Shown here: positions 22,459-34,700 of the stretch, in pieces | Layout of the letters: each line of letters begins with the position of its first letter | Position numbering within the stretch: position 1 is the stretch's first letter | Assembly: GCA_025506515.1 (NCBI GenBank) | Contig: CM046443.1 | Location: 88,803,781-88,867,780 of the forward strand | Direction: 5' to 3' | Length of the DNA: 64,000 nt | Source: Flaveria trinervia | Lineage: Eukaryota > Streptophyta > Magnoliopsida > Asterales > Asteraceae | The notes under the pieces: model-generated | The model's database searches: none | What the model was told of the DNA's origin: nothing | The model's input: only the letters and a program-made list of their open reading frames with translations | Position numbers and translations under genes: made by a program

Positions 22459-23584
22459 TTAAATTTCTGCGGATCCTAAAACATTCTCACAAGATTTGTT
22501 AAAACAGTTGGTAACCAAATCAAGATCAAATAACCAATCCAGACAAGAACCAGCAACACAGGGTGTGTGTTCATTAAAAGTCACATTGGCTGACTCCTCA
22601 ACAATTCTAGTTTTGAGATTGTACACTCTATAAGCCTTAGCTTGGGAAGAGTATCCAATAAAGTTTCCATCATCTAATTTCTCAGCAAACTTGGCAATTT
22701 GATCTTTGGTATTCAAGATGGTGCAAGGACATCCAAATGACCTGAGAAAACCAATGAAAGGTTTCTTCTTGTGCCAAAGTTCATAAGGAGTCTTGCCATG
22801 AGTCTTAACTACTAAAACTCTGTTCTGCACATAGCAGACAGTGTTGACTGCCTCTGCCCAGAAGGTGATGAGCAGTTTAGAGTCGGACAACATGGTTCTT
22901 GCAGCTTCAATCAGTGTCCTGTCTCTCCTCTTAACAACACCGTTTTGCTGAGGAGTCCTAGGAGCATTGAATTGTCTTGTAATACCCTTTTCATCACAAA
23001 AAGTATCAAGGATTTGGTTCTTAAATTCAGTTCCTTGATCACATCTTATGACTTTGACCTTGTGATCAGATTGATTCTCAATCCTTATGATGAAATTCTT
23101 CAGAATCTCAGGAGTCTCATCCTTAGTTCTAAGAAGAAGACCCAAGTGAATCTTGTAAAGTCATCTGTGATCACTAGACAGTATAAGGTCCTTCCTAAAC
23201 TCATTACACTGGTGGGGCCAAAAAGATCCATATGTAACAAGTGTAGGGGTGTAGTGATGGAGTTCTTTTCCTTAGGCTTGTGAGATACCTTATGCTGCTT
23301 CCCTTTCAGACATGCAACACAATGGTCATCACTTGTAAACTCTTTCTTTGGCATTCTAGTTATCAAATCATGCTTAATTATTTATTCATGTTCTTAAAGT
23401 TTACATGGCATATTCTTTTATGCCATAGGAAAGACTCATCAGTATTGGCTTTAGACAGAAAGCATGAAACTTCTCCAGAGGGAGAGGTTTCTTGCAAATC
23501 CATCTTGTACATGTTTCCTTTCCTGGGGGCTCTAAGCAGAATATGCTCATGAGGAATGACCACACCGGGATAAGAACAATGCAC
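22459..23584 (-). pseudogene. Element A integrase
   Basis: The right end has the GAG-pre-integrase zinc region: LWHKRICHVNFKNMNK, then HCVACLKGKQHK. Core: LLHMDLFGP (first Asp), RCDQGTEF (second Asp) and QQNGVVKRRDRTLIEAA. In that last block the catalytic Glu normally found before the basic pair is lysine. This substitution alone would disable a DDE integrase. The C-terminal part has AYRVYNLKTRIVEESANVTF. The frame shifts near 23145 and 23370. Confidence 0.88.
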
Positions 23585-23625
23585 TCATGCTCAGTAAAGA
23601 ACATGTTATGACTCTGATCACAAAA

Positions 23626-23862
23626 TTAAGATACACTCAGAAGATTGTATCCAAGCTCTTTAACAAAGTTTACCTTTTCTATGTTGAGCTTACCATTTGT
23701 GACCTTTCCCCTTCCAGAAATGTAACCACCTTCATCTCCTCCAAAAGCAACTGGTCCTCCATCAATCCTTTCAAAGTTCTCGAGTAGTGACCTATTGCCT
23801 GTCATGTGCCTGGAACTGTCTATGATCCAAACATTTTTGTCTGTCTTTAGCTGTCCCTGCAC
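23626..23862 (-). pseudogene. Element A protease
   Basis: Reads VWIIDSSRHMTGNRSLLENF and ends GYNLLSVS. Family members have DSG plus one more residue before SRHMTG. Here that part is missing, leaving DSS, so the active-site triad is incomplete. The remaining block (GGPVAFGGDEGGYISGRG) is typical Copia protease. Confidence 0.82.
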
Positions 23863-23957
23863 AAAGAGAATGATTAGTTACATTTGGAAACCCAAGCCTT
23901 GCTTGTCTTGGGTTCATTTGCAGAAGGTAATTCAACAGTAATAGATCCTATGGTGTT

Positions 23958-25350
23958 CTACGAGGATCTTGAGCTGTTGTTGATAGAGATCTCAGTCACT
24001 TGGTCTTTCTTAGACATCCACACCACCTTTGGAGTCTCGGACTTGACCTTCAAAACTTCAGAAGCTTTTGGAACTTTGGATGTTTTGATGACTGAACCTT
24101 CGGAAGATTCTGCGGACACTGCAGCGGAATTCAGTGCTTCGGAAGAACTCCTTTCTTCCGAGACCAAATTTTCTTCCGAAGGTAATTTTCCACTTCCCTT
24201 CTTCTTAGACATGGAGCTTCCAAAGAAAACAGGTTTTCCTTCCGAAGCTTGAATCTTCTTAGAACTCTTTGAAGCCTTTGCTTTGGTCATGTGGACAGTA
24301 CCTTTAGGATTGAAGGGACAATCTTTAGCAATGTGAGTGGTACTTTCACACATGACACAATTCATCTTCTTCTTCACAAGAGCCTTTTCCTTGGAATAGG
24401 ACTGTCTTTATTCACATCCCTTCTCCACCTTCATCTTTGTAGATGATGAGACAATCCTCTTGGGCTGAGGACTGTGCTTGGAGTTTGATGGTCCAGGCTG
24501 TGCAGCAGTGGTACACAGTAGATCAGTCTTCTTCTTGCTGCTGAGATAAGTTGAACAAGAACTAGAACTCTTAGGAGAAGAGTTTTGGTTGATGTCTTTA
24601 GTCGCTACCACTTTAAACCCTGCAGAGATAAAAACTTGTTCTGCTTAGAGTCAAAAGTAGTCTTGATCTCTTGAGCCTTCCTTGCCTTTCTTTTGCTCTT
24701 TCTGATCAAGTTCTTTCTCATGGACTTGATCATCACAGTCTTCTTTTTCTCCTCAAAAGGATAGTGGCCCTTCTTGGAATCCTCCTCTTCACTCTTCTTA
24801 GAGGGAATCTTCACTATCTCTTCTTCATCCTCTTCACTCATGGGATCTATGAGAGGAAGCTCATCTTCACAAGTTCCACACCTAGGAGATCTTACTGACA
24901 AGATTGTGTGTGGAGGAGCTATCTCATTGGATCCCAATCCTTGCCTATTTTGATAGCACACTTTGTTGTGCAGGGATGAGGATATCATGTTCTTGAATGT
25001 CTCTTCGTCAAGAACACTCTTTTCTTCCCTGGCTTTGTTGATCACAAGCTCAACCTGGTACTCAGTTAACTTGGTTATGAGATCTTTGATTTGAGTCCTA
25101 AAATCTGTGTGTTCATGTTTTAGAACTGAAATGGTTTTCTCTAAGTCCTCTATCTTCATTTATAATCATTTTCAGCCTTTCTAAAATCAGATTTTAAAAT
25201 GTTTAAGGACTTAAGGTCAGATCTCAGTTCCAAGTTGTAGGACCTGTATCTGTTAACTTTAGCAATGCATTCAGGAGTACAGAGATGTTCTAATACCTTG
25301 ACTTCATCATGATCAGCCATTAGTGCTTGGTTTGGAGAAGCATCTTCCAC
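23958..25350 (-). pseudogene. Element A gag carboxy region: coiled coil and second zinc knuckle
   Basis: A leucine-rich coiled coil (IEDLEKTISVLKHEHTDFRT, about 25159-25000) is followed by an acidic stretch and then a Lys-rich basic stretch. A CX2CX4HX4C knuckle, CVMCESTTHIAKDC, lies near 24360. Beyond it is a Ser/Glu-rich tract (PSEENLVSEERSSSEALNS) whose DNA carries several copies of the LTR motif CTTCGGAAG. The block leads into protease. Three frames are used, so it is broken. Confidence 0.78.
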
Positions 25351-25411
25351 CTGAAAGCTCTAGTCAAAGCCTCCTTCTTCAACAGCAACAGCAGCTTGCT
25401 GCTTTGACTTC

Positions 25412-26587
25412 TTATCTGGAGAGCTTTGTCAGTGTAGTTTGGTCTGGATTGTGTTTGGCCACCATTTGTTCTAGTGCCTTACACTCTCTGGCAAAGTGGC
25501 CCATCAAGTTACAGTTGTAACACTTGACTTTGCCTTTGTCCAGTCCAAACTTTCCACTGGTTGCATTACTTGGAAACTTCCTTCCAGTCCTCTTGTAGAA
25601 CTTCTTGGCTCTGTGAGTGAGTAGAGCCATCTGCTGGACTATTTTTATATATTCCAGATCATCTGGATAAATACAGTCTAGGTCTTCAAGAGTGAAAAGA
25701 GAGTTGCCACAGCTTTCATCAGAAGACACAAAAGCTTGAGAAGAGCTTGTCTCTTGGAATGGGCTTCCTTGAGTGTAGTTCTCCCTTGGTGTATCTGGGA
25801 AGGTGATGAAAGGACCCTTTGGTGAATTGTCAGGGTAGCATAAGAGATGATGCTTTGGTTCTATGCTATCCCTTTCAATCACATGTAGGGTTGAACCCAT
25901 TTGATTGTTGGAGTTGCCAGATGAACCTTGCATGTTTATCTCCATCTGGTAGCCACTGAGAATCCATATAATTCTGTCAGAGTAGGAGTTTTGAGATTTT
26001 CAGTTCTCTTGATCACCACATAGTAGTGTGTCCATTGCCTAGGAAGTGAGGACATGAACTTTCTTACAATGTCTCTATTTTCAAGAGAAACTCCTCCATC
26101 CACTAAGGTATCGACAATCTCAACATACCTGAAATACTGCTCAGTCATGGTTTCACCTGTTTTGAAGGTGAAGTTTTCAAACTGTTGCTTCAGGAGATCC
26201 TTCTTGTTCTCCTTGGCTTCAGAGGAAACCTCATACATTAGTTTTAGTGCATCCCACAACTGCTTGGCTGTTTTGCACTTCTTGAAACCTCTGTACACAG
26301 AGTTTGGAAGGGCAGTTTGAAGGGCTGTCATGGCTTTTCTATCTATCTCTACTCTCTTCCTATCTTCATCAGAGTAGTTAGCCATCTTTGGGAATCATAC
26401 CAGCACCAGTAGCAGAAGGGGTGCTGGGTATGAAAGGTCCATTCTCAATAGACTCCCACATTCTTGAATCAAGAGACCTGATGAAACCTTCCATTCTTAA
26501 ACACCAGGTATCAAACTCATCAAGAGTGGTCAGTGGGGACTTGTTCATGGTTCCAGTTTCCATATCAGTTTTGGAAATGGCTGCCAT
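25412..26587 (-). pseudogene. Element A gag, amino region and first zinc knuckle
   Basis: ATG at 26587 (MAAISKTDMETGTMNK) lies just inside the PBS. The UBN2-type gag core (LWDALKLMYEVSSEAKENKK, MSSLPRQWTHYYVVIKRTE) spans 26385-25936 after a frameshift near 26380. FYKRTGRKFPS and the knuckle CYNCNLMGHFAREC (near 25520) follow. This is a capsid/nucleocapsid type protein. The frame shifts again near 25940. Confidence 0.87.
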
Positions 26588-26658
26588 TTGAAAAGTTTAT
26601 TATTTCTGTGTAAGAGGGATCTTTAAGATGGTGAGATCTTATATCAAGAGCCTGAAAT

Positions 26659-26670
26659 GCTCTAATACCA
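26659..26670 (-). other. Element A primer-binding site
   Basis: Minus strand TGGTATTAGAGC, one base from the 5' LTR. It is the initiator tRNA-Met type with one change from TGGTATCAGAGC. Confidence 0.88.
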
Positions 26671-26671
26671 A

Positions 26672-27385
26672 TGCAGGATCGTTGAAGGGTGTAAGTTACA
26701 ACACAACAACACAAAGAGGAGATTAACTAAACTTTAATCCAACAATAAACTGGATAAACCAAGTTGAGATGCTTAAGAATACAAGTAATGCAAGTGAGAC
26801 AGAACACAAAGAACACAAGTGTATGGTTTTCAAGAATGCAGTATATTGTTTTCTCTATGTTCTATTACAAGTGTTACAAAAGCATATACCAAAGATACAA
26901 GAACATGAGATACTTATACTACATCCTACAGCGGGCTATGTGACTATGACATGCCATAGCTCACATCCTTATCTATTACAAAAAGGATAAAGTACATAAA
27001 GTAGAATGTTACAGACTCAAGACCTCAATGTACAGTTACCAAAAGCATGGACCTTTTCACCACTCATGTAAGTTGGTGACTTGCAGAGATGCAGCGGAAA
27101 GGTGTCCAGCTTTATGAAACAGTACATGAGATAAAGCATGTTACTAAAAGTCTTCGGAAGAAATCTGTCTTTATGAAGTTGAAGTTTCGGAAGACTTTGT
27201 CTCTAAGGCTTCGGAAGACTTCATGTTTGGCTTCGGAAGATATTGGTCTTGGCTTCGGAGATTTTACACTTAGAGTATTTTCTGTTTCATGTGTGAACTT
27301 CCTAAGCTTCTTCTTTAATGTACTTGTGCAGCATGCAGGATAGACTTGAGATGTTTAGGTTGCATTAGCCTCTTCATTAATCTCT

Positions 27386-27388
<3 letters not shown>
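26672..27388 (-). repeat. Element A 5' LTR
   Basis: 717 bp, partner of 2557-3358. It carries GTCTTCGGAAG, CTTCGGAAGACTT and related palindromes at 27150-27260. It lacks the 83-bp segment of the left copy. Confidence 0.9.

Positions 27389-27434
<46 letters not shown>
27389..27434. repeat. (AT)n microsatellite
   Basis: An uninterrupted AT run of 46 bp next to element A. Its other half precedes 2557, so A inserted in this tract. Confidence 0.95.
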
Positions 27435-27436
<2 letters not shown>

Positions 27437-28462
27437 TAAATCAAATAATATGAACAAATTAATCGCAGCTTAACAATTTGAGTAAACTAAATATTGATCC
27501 TTTATAAAATTATATAAATGAAATTGTATTAATTGAATAATATTTAAAATAACCGGCGATACACTAGTGCCCCCATGTTTCTAGCGTATCTCTAGTGATA
27601 CACATGTGTCTTTGTATCTCGGTGTATCTCCACCGATACACATGTGTCTTCATATCTCCGATGTATTTTTGACAAAAAAAATTACTAAAGTTGTTTGCCC
27701 CCGCCCTCCCAAAAAAAAGATCAACTTATACGAGTAAAGATAACTCTAATTCTCTCAGTTTAAATCTGTGAAAATTGCTATGATAAAAACAGCTACCCTT
27801 AGGAGTAAATTTATATAAATATAATTCTTAACTTTTTTGTACAAATACAAGTAGTTATGATACAACCATACAATTAGTGATCATTTTTTATTATATAATT
27901 ATATATACTTTATATAATTATATATAATTACAAAATGGCTTGTGCATAGAGATGTAGTATCTCATGTTTATCATGGTACCATCATGGGTTGTATAATGTG
28001 TTTTAGTGAGTTGTGTCTGTATTTTGTTTTTTTATTTTATTTAATTATTTTATTTTAACCTAATACTTTTTACATCTTTTATAACTTGACTCTAATATTT
28101 TTTTATGTTTGAATTTGGTCACCTATACATTTCATATTTGGCAAAAAAATTTTTTACGTTTCGAAATAAATTTTATGAGTTAACACGACATAACATGCGT
28201 GTGCTGCAATACGTGCGGTTCAATGTTTTTATGCTTATTTTTCTCCATTTAACGGCTCCGTCACAATGTGATGGTCCAACATCGACTTATTATTGTATAT
28301 GTTTTAGGTTTCGCCTGCATGGCTAACATTTTTACGTCTACTTTTCATTCGTTTTTTATTTTCTCGGTTTTTATTTTTTTAATACCAGTTTTTTCGGTGT
28401 TAGTGGTCACTAACGATGGTGTGCCACCGGTGCTAATTAACACGGTTTTACGCCCCCACTAC
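27435..28462. other. AT-rich interval with GATAC motifs
   Basis: Non-coding. At 27551-27670 it holds CCGGCGATACA, GTGATACACATGTGTC and CACCGATACACATGTGTC, related to the cluster at 2277-2540. The rest is AT-rich. ORFs here show no recognisable protein. Confidence 0.55.
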
Positions 28463-28610
28463 CACTAGTACAAAAAAGGGCAAAAGGAGTAGGTTTTGGC
28501 CATAAAGGGTGGTTTTTAGCCCTTCCCATATGGCAACACATCATATGACATATTTTTATAAAGGGCGGATTTTGAACCCCCTCTTATGTTCAAATAATGA
28601 GAAAAAAATT
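28463..28610 (+). mobile_element. Candidate CACTA terminus with sub-terminal repeats
   Basis: Starts CACTAGTACAAAAAAGGGC, the form of plant CACTA terminal repeats. Two sub-terminal units follow (ATAAAGGGTGGTTTTTAGCCC and ATAAAGGGCGGATTTTGAACC type). The Ulp1-type exon reads toward this end from the right, as in CACTA elements. The opposite terminus was not found in the window. Confidence 0.6.
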
Positions 28611-28984
28611 ATTGTTTAAAATCCACAAATATTTTTTTGTACAAACCGCTCAATTAACCAAAAATTATAAAATTGTATATTAAATGTTTCATATATTAAA
28701 CTATCATACATTATATTTCAAACGTTAAAAATCAATTCAATATACGGAATCTCGACAAAAGTGCATATATACACCAAAAATAATCAAGATAATATCAAGT
28801 CAATATAAATAAATCACCATTTTAACTAAAACATTTGTCGTTCACTACCGACATCAATTATAAAACAAAGTCATCATGCTCTTCCGTTGTAATAATCGTT
28901 TGTGTATTCCATTACTAAAAACAAGTAGATAAAAGATTATAAGTACATATAATCTACTATTATGTTTATAAAATATACAAAAAC

Positions 28985-29083
28985 TTACACTATGGGGAAA
29001 TCATGCCGAACATAATTGACAAAGTCTATCGTATGCTTGATAACTATTAAGCCACATTCCCAATCACCTTTTTGTTGCAAACA
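28985..29083 (-). pseudogene. Ulp1/C48 peptidase-like terminal exon, CACTA-associated
   Basis: A 33-codon open exon after a TATAG acceptor, ending in TAA. It reads LQQKGDWECGLIVIKHTID. The Gln and the Trp-Glu-Cys-Gly order fit the Gln and Cys active-site region of Ulp1 (SUMO protease, C48) domains, which many plant CACTA genes carry at their carboxy end. The histidine and aspartate of the triad would lie in upstream exons that I could not identify. It is a fragment as seen, and the candidate CACTA terminus lies about 500 bp beyond it. Confidence 0.6.
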
Positions 29084-30067
29084 CTATATTTTATTCAAAT
29101 CAAATTAGAGAATTTATTTTTACTCAATTATAAATATTGATGGATCACATATGTTAACCATTGCCCATTTCCACGCTTTAGGATATTTTTTTTCTCGTTT
29201 TCAAAAATTCATTCTTGTGGCATTGAATAAGATGATATTGCTTCACACCTCCTAAACCTAGTGATATAAAGCAATGATGAGGCCTTCCCTATTAAACTCG
29301 GCCCAAGAATCCCCATACTCACCATCTTCTCACACAAACACCACCATCTCAACTCTTTAATCTTAAAGAAAAACAACTCTTGGTCACACTATCACCTTCA
29401 CCATCAGTCACCATAACAACCGCTTATCACCACCATCTTCTATACCCTTTCTCGGTTATCTTATCAACTAGAACCATTCAAGCCTCATTTAGCCACCATC
29501 TCCAAATCATTGTTGCAAGAAATCAAGAACACCAAGACCAAGATTAGCAACCGGATTCACCAAGATATAAAGACTACCTTCACTTTCTTTTCACCCACTC
29601 CCTTTAACATAATCATGGTTTTATTTTCTAAATCTATAGCTTAATAAGTTTGTAAGATATATAAATGTGTTATAGCAAACACATATAATCAACCCTTTTA
29701 ATTCAACTTTCAAGTTCATCACAAAATCTCACAAACACTTCATTATTATCAAAAAGGCAGTAAGAGAAGTTTTATAAATCTGAATAAATATATATAAGTA
29801 TTCTTAACTAAGGAATTATATAAAAGGATTACTAATAAAGGGTTGAAATTATATGTAATCTTGTTAAAAATCAGTTTATTAAATAACTTTGATTGTGGGA
29901 AAATATTGTAACCATGTATAGAATATTAAGAAATGATATTCTGCAAGATTTCGTACAATTATGATAGATAAAATAATTAATAATTGTTTGAGTAATGAAA
30001 AATAACCAACTGGAAGAAGAACATGGTGAAGAGCTGAAAATATATGATAAACCATGTATTTTATGGG
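29084..30067. other. AT-rich interval without recognisable genes
   Basis: It contains a CACCATC/CATCACC-rich stretch (29330-29600) that may derive from an old LTR or untranslated region. I found no LTR pair, PBS or coding motif. Confidence 0.4.
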
Positions 30068-30156
30068 ACACACACACACACACACACACACGCATATAGA
30101 TATATATATATATTATATATATATATATTATATATATATATATTATATATATATAT
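30068..30156. repeat. Compound (AC)n-(TA)n microsatellite
   Basis: (AC)n at 30068-30091 is followed by TA runs broken at regular intervals by TATTATA. ORFs through it are artefacts of the repeat. Confidence 0.93.
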
Positions 30157-30787
30157 CTTATAATATATTTAGGACCAAATTCGGAGATATGTTTAATTAC
30201 AAATTTGAGAGAATCTGTAAATCAAAAATGAGGAAAAAATACCAAATTACGAGAAATTATGAAAAAATTATAAAAATTATTATAAATAGATTAAAATAGA
30301 TTTTATGAAATTTGGAATTTTGTTATATAATCTGCTATTTTAGCAATTATGGTTAGAATAAGAAAAAATTATTAAAAAGGGTTTATTATGACCTGGAACT
30401 TTAGAAATTTTGAAACAGTATACATGTTGATAAGAAAATTCTGATAAATTCTGGTAAATTTGAGAGACCTGCAAGTATTTGAACATAATTTATTAGATTT
30501 TTATATATACCTACTGTAAAAATTTCATGACATTTAAATAAGTATAGCTTTTACATTGATTTTATATTAACCTGAGATGCTAAAAATTTTAAAAAATATT
30601 AATTATTTGTAAAGTTTTTATAGGAAATTCAATGGAATAAAAGGTGAGATCATAGCTCCATTTTGTTATATAAAGTATTTAGGGGAAAAAAATACTATTT
30701 GGGATTGATGCATATGTATATGGTTTATGTGTTTTACTATCATTATGAAAAAATTAATTCGGATAGGAACCGTCGGATAATATAGTT
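30157..30787. other. Very AT-rich interval
   Basis: No ORF or repeat recognised. It borders the left LTR of element C, but contains nothing of the Gypsy sequence found on C's other side. Confidence 0.5.
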
Positions 30788-31676
30788 TGACAGGATCAGT
30801 GATCACAAGTTTGATGTATCAGAATATAAAGCAGCGGAATACAAACACGAATTAGACAAATTGTAGCAAGCAATCGATATTTGTAAGCATTAAGACCGCA
30901 TACGGTATAGGGAGAGAATATGTATTTCTGATTTCTAGGAATGTTTATAGATGTAGAATATTTCTAATCAAATCAATCATTCATTCATTCAATTACTCAT
31001 TTCATCACTAATTACAATAGGTTGTCACTCCTTATATAGAGTGCAACAACACTGCTGTTTCACGGAAAGTGACAACTGGCAGATCCAATACAAAAATAAC
31101 TAATTCTTAACAAACTACTGAAATGTTCACAACTACTGAGAACATATCAGCAGTTAAGTACAAAATATAAAACTACTGAAACTACAACGACTGAAGAACA
31201 AGCTCTTCAGTCGTTTTACAAAACTACTGAAACATAGAAAATAAAACTACTGATATCACAACTACTGAAGAAGTACTCTTCAGCAGTTGTGACAAACTAC
31301 TGAGGCTTCAGTACTTGATCTTCAGACTTTGACCTTCAGGTGTTTCATCAGCTGATGACTTCAGTAGATATCATCAGCTGATGTCTTCAGTCTTTGTCTT
31401 CAGACTTTGTACATCAGTTGTTGATCTTCAGCACTTGTGAACTCTTCAGCTGTTGTACTTCAGTACTTTGGTCTTTCAGCTTCAGCACTTGTGTTCTTCA
31501 GCTGTTGTACTTCAGCACTTTGGTTCTTCAGCTGTTAAGGTCTTCAGCACTTGATCTTCAGCTGTTGAAGTCTTCAGCACTTGTCAAACTACTGATGAGG
31601 CTTTAGCAGTTGTTGTGATACCGTGTGGGACTTAGAGGTTTTCTGATCTTGGCTCATTGGTTCTTTTGGTCCAACA
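30788..31676 (-). repeat. Element C 3' LTR
   Basis: 889 bp, partner of 42338-43224. It holds the perfect paired arms AACGACTGAAGA and TCTTCAGTCGTT (31186-31215) and many CTTCAG/CAGCTGTTG motifs. The PPT (minus TTCAGGGGAGTT) abuts it at 31677. Confidence 0.94.
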
Positions 31677-31724
31677 AACTCCCCTGAACCAATGCAGCCA
31701 AAACCTCTAACTTATTTATACCCC

Positions 31725-34700
31725 TTATTGATGGCAAAATGTTGGTCTTTTTCCTTCTTGATCAGTAGAGAAGATGACCCATGTAAGCTTCGGCCTGGGA
31801 AGAAATCTCAAAATTTGTTTGGCAGAGTATGAATGGGAACTCTGTTTTGGGGAACTGGACACAGAGTTGTTATCCCATTCATGAGATTTACTTCCCCATA
31901 ATGAGTCTGTATGACTCACGAACATAGGCCTCAAGGAGAACAACTTGTTCCTCTGAGAGAGTTCTTCTGCTCCTCCTTCGAAGAAGAACTCTGGACCATA
32001 GTACTCTGATAAGTACTTCATGGTCCTGCCATTTTTCAGCTCCACCGTAGTTACCTCCTATATACAAATTCATCAGGATGGTTGCCTTCAAGGAGTAACT
32101 GGAGCTCATTCTTTGGATGTCTTCAAGCTTTTTTATATACAACCCCTTCTTAATCATCTTGTTTTCTAGTAAGGCTTGAGGTGTCTTCTTTGCTTGGTGA
32201 GCTTTCTTGAATTCATCAATGATTTCCAAGGTGAGACTACAACGGCCAACATGATGGTAGATTCTATTGTTTTTCGTACCTGGCCGTTGTATCTGTGTGG
32301 GATAGTTCTTTTATGGATTCTAGAACTCACCCTGGGGTCTGGCCATACTCTCACTCTCTCCTTCTGATACTGAAAGGTGTGCCTGAGAGTGTACAGCCTT
32401 TGAGCATGCCCTTTCATGGCTTGAATAGATGATGACTGAGGAAATTCCTTGTCAACCATCTTCAACAGTTGCTCATCGTGCTGTTTCTGCTGTCTCTTCT
32501 TCTATCTTGACTCTGACCATTCCCTTTGAGAGTCAGGTGTGATCATGGGTTGACTTCGGGGTTTTGGTAGCTTCAGAACAGCAGAGAGTGGCAGACTATC
32601 ATCTTCATCCTCTTCTTCTTCTTCCATCCTCAGCACCCTTCTCCTCTTCTGGGTACATCACTGGATGATGGTTGGGTTGGTGAAGGGATTGGTTTTGAAG
32701 AAAGAGGATGTTTGGATTTTGGCTTAGAGGTTGGTTGGGAGATTTGAGGGATAGGATCGTTTGAGTGGGTGGAAGGGAAGGTTGATCTAGCATCCTTGTA
32801 GTTAATTCGCCTTTGTGAGTTTAGCCATCTCTAACCTTTTGCCAGCCCCAGCCTCATCAAGGGCTTCCACAATAATCCCTTTGTTAATTGCTCAGACAGA
32901 CAGATTCTGGTGGCTATAGCCAGAATGCTGTCCCTGGTCCATGCGCGGATCTCCATTAATGATCTTCCCAAGTATTTTGCAATAAAGCGGATCATTATTT
33001 CCAACCTCTCTTTCTCAAGAGCATCATACCCTGCCCATCGGGTTTGTATCTCTTGTACTTCTAACCTTCTGATCTCACTATCCAGTGTGGCTGTGTCAAA
33101 CCCCTGCCTGAAGAGTTGTTCAATTATTTTATCCATGGAGCGGCTGTGTGTGGTGTCAGCTTCTTTGACCAGCTCCTCCAAGGATTTGTCTTCAGCAGTG
33201 TGATCATCAGCACTTCTCTTTCGCTTGTAAGTGAGCAGAGGTTGCTTTTCTTTTTCCTCCTCTTGGACTTGCTTCTCTTCCTTTTCCTCAGATCTTTTCC
33301 TCTTCCTTTCTTTCACTGCAGTACTCTCCCCTTTTTGGTTGCATTGGAGGAAGGGTTTGTACCGCAGAAAGAGTCTTTTGGACAGCAGCATCAACCAAGG
33401 GCTGTAATGTTGAGGAAAGCCTCTCATCAAGGGCTTTGATCACTATATCAGTGATATGGGGGTGATGAGAGGGAGGGAATTTTGGAGTACAGCACCTATT
33501 TGCTCAGGAGGGTTCTGTTCCTGAGAAGTAGGGCCTGAAGCAGAGGCAGGTGGTTGATTTTGGGGTGGCTCTGTGTTTGGGAAACCTTCAAGGGAAGGTG
33601 CCATCTGTGGGTGTATGATGGTGGCAGATGGACTGCATCCTGAGACTTGGCCAGCAGCTCTTTGAGTCTGCTAACCTCATCCTCTAGATGGTGTTTTGAG
33701 CAACTACATCATAGAAGAAGCTCAGGTCATCATCAGTTGATACTAAATCACCTGACCTCCTGCTTAGAGCAGGATTTACATGCACTGGGTGTAGACCAGT
33801 TGGTGCATGTGCCCCTTGTGCTTGGTACTGGGGACTTCCAGCCTCAGGACAATGTCCATCATCAGCTGTTGCCTCTAGGGAGGTCTTAGCAATGTTACCA
33901 GCCTCACTCTGGTCATGTGCTGAGTCAGAGGAGGTGGCAGCCTCACTAGAGATTCTAAGCTCCTTGTCTACACCAGGAGATAGAATTGGGAAACCCCTGT
34001 GCTGTGGGTTCTCAGGTGCACTGTGTTCCTCCCCCTCAATTGTAGAGGTATTCCCAGTAGTAAGTGGTTTCTGGGGAGGGGGTGAGGAGTGCAATTGAGT
34101 CAGCACTTGTGCAACTATTAAAGTTGGGCTGTGAGGGGCGGTTGTTTGGGTGAGGGGATAGAAGCAGTGTGCACCTGGGGTGGATGGTGCTCTTCAATGG
34201 CAATCTCCTCAAGTGAGAAGATCCCAGATAAGTAGGTGCCCCTTGGGGTTGCTGCAGGCTCCTGTTGAGAGGAAGCTGAGCGGCTGTGGCTGGAGAGTCA
34301 TTGTATCCACTAGGGGGTTTGACTAGTGGATATATCCTGCGTTTGTGGTGCAGGAGCATCCTCAGGGGACTCAATTCCCTGAGTAGCCATTTTGGGTTTC
34401 TTTTGGTGGGTTTGGTGGGGACATTGGATTTGGAGGTGGTGGTGGGTTCCAGCTGCGTGGGTTTTCGCAGCTTGGCAGCCAGTTGAGTGTCCGGTCAGAG
34501 TTGTGCCGGGAGTATACTTCTGGCAGAACAGCCGTAGCAGGGACTCCCAAGCCAACAAGTCCCTCAGCATTAAGCTGGTCTATAATAATGGCCATTATGA
34601 ACCGTGGATAGAGTATCCAACGGTTGGCAGTTAGTTTTGAGCCATATCTTTGAGCTCTGAAAATATTAATTCTGAAAAGTTTAGTGGTTGTTGCTCAAGG

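Larger units (their letters stand above)
2557..27388 (-). mobile_element. Element A: Sirevirus-like Ty1/Copia retrotransposon, split by element B
   Basis: It is bounded by LTRs that both start TGCAGGATCG and end TCTCTACA on the plus strand. Flanking ATATA copies (2552-2556 and 27389-27393) fit a 5-bp target duplication, but they lie in an (AT)n tract and are weak proof. The primer-binding site lies beside the right LTR and the polypurine tract beside the left, so the element reads right to left. Order: gag, protease, integrase, RT, RNase H, then an extra ORF. Large gag, an initiator tRNA-Met type PBS and the extra 3' ORF point to the Sirevirus lineage. Element B (7685-20188) sits in the gap before the extra ORF. 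Without B it is about 12.3 kb. Confidence 0.9.

Noticed and set aside
28105..28468. Possible small secreted or membrane proteins
   Set aside because: Hydrophobic runs come from T-rich DNA; no start context, neighbours or family motif.
30054..30299. ORF with His/Thr and Ile/Tyr runs
   Set aside because: Produced by the (AC)n and (TA)n microsatellite.
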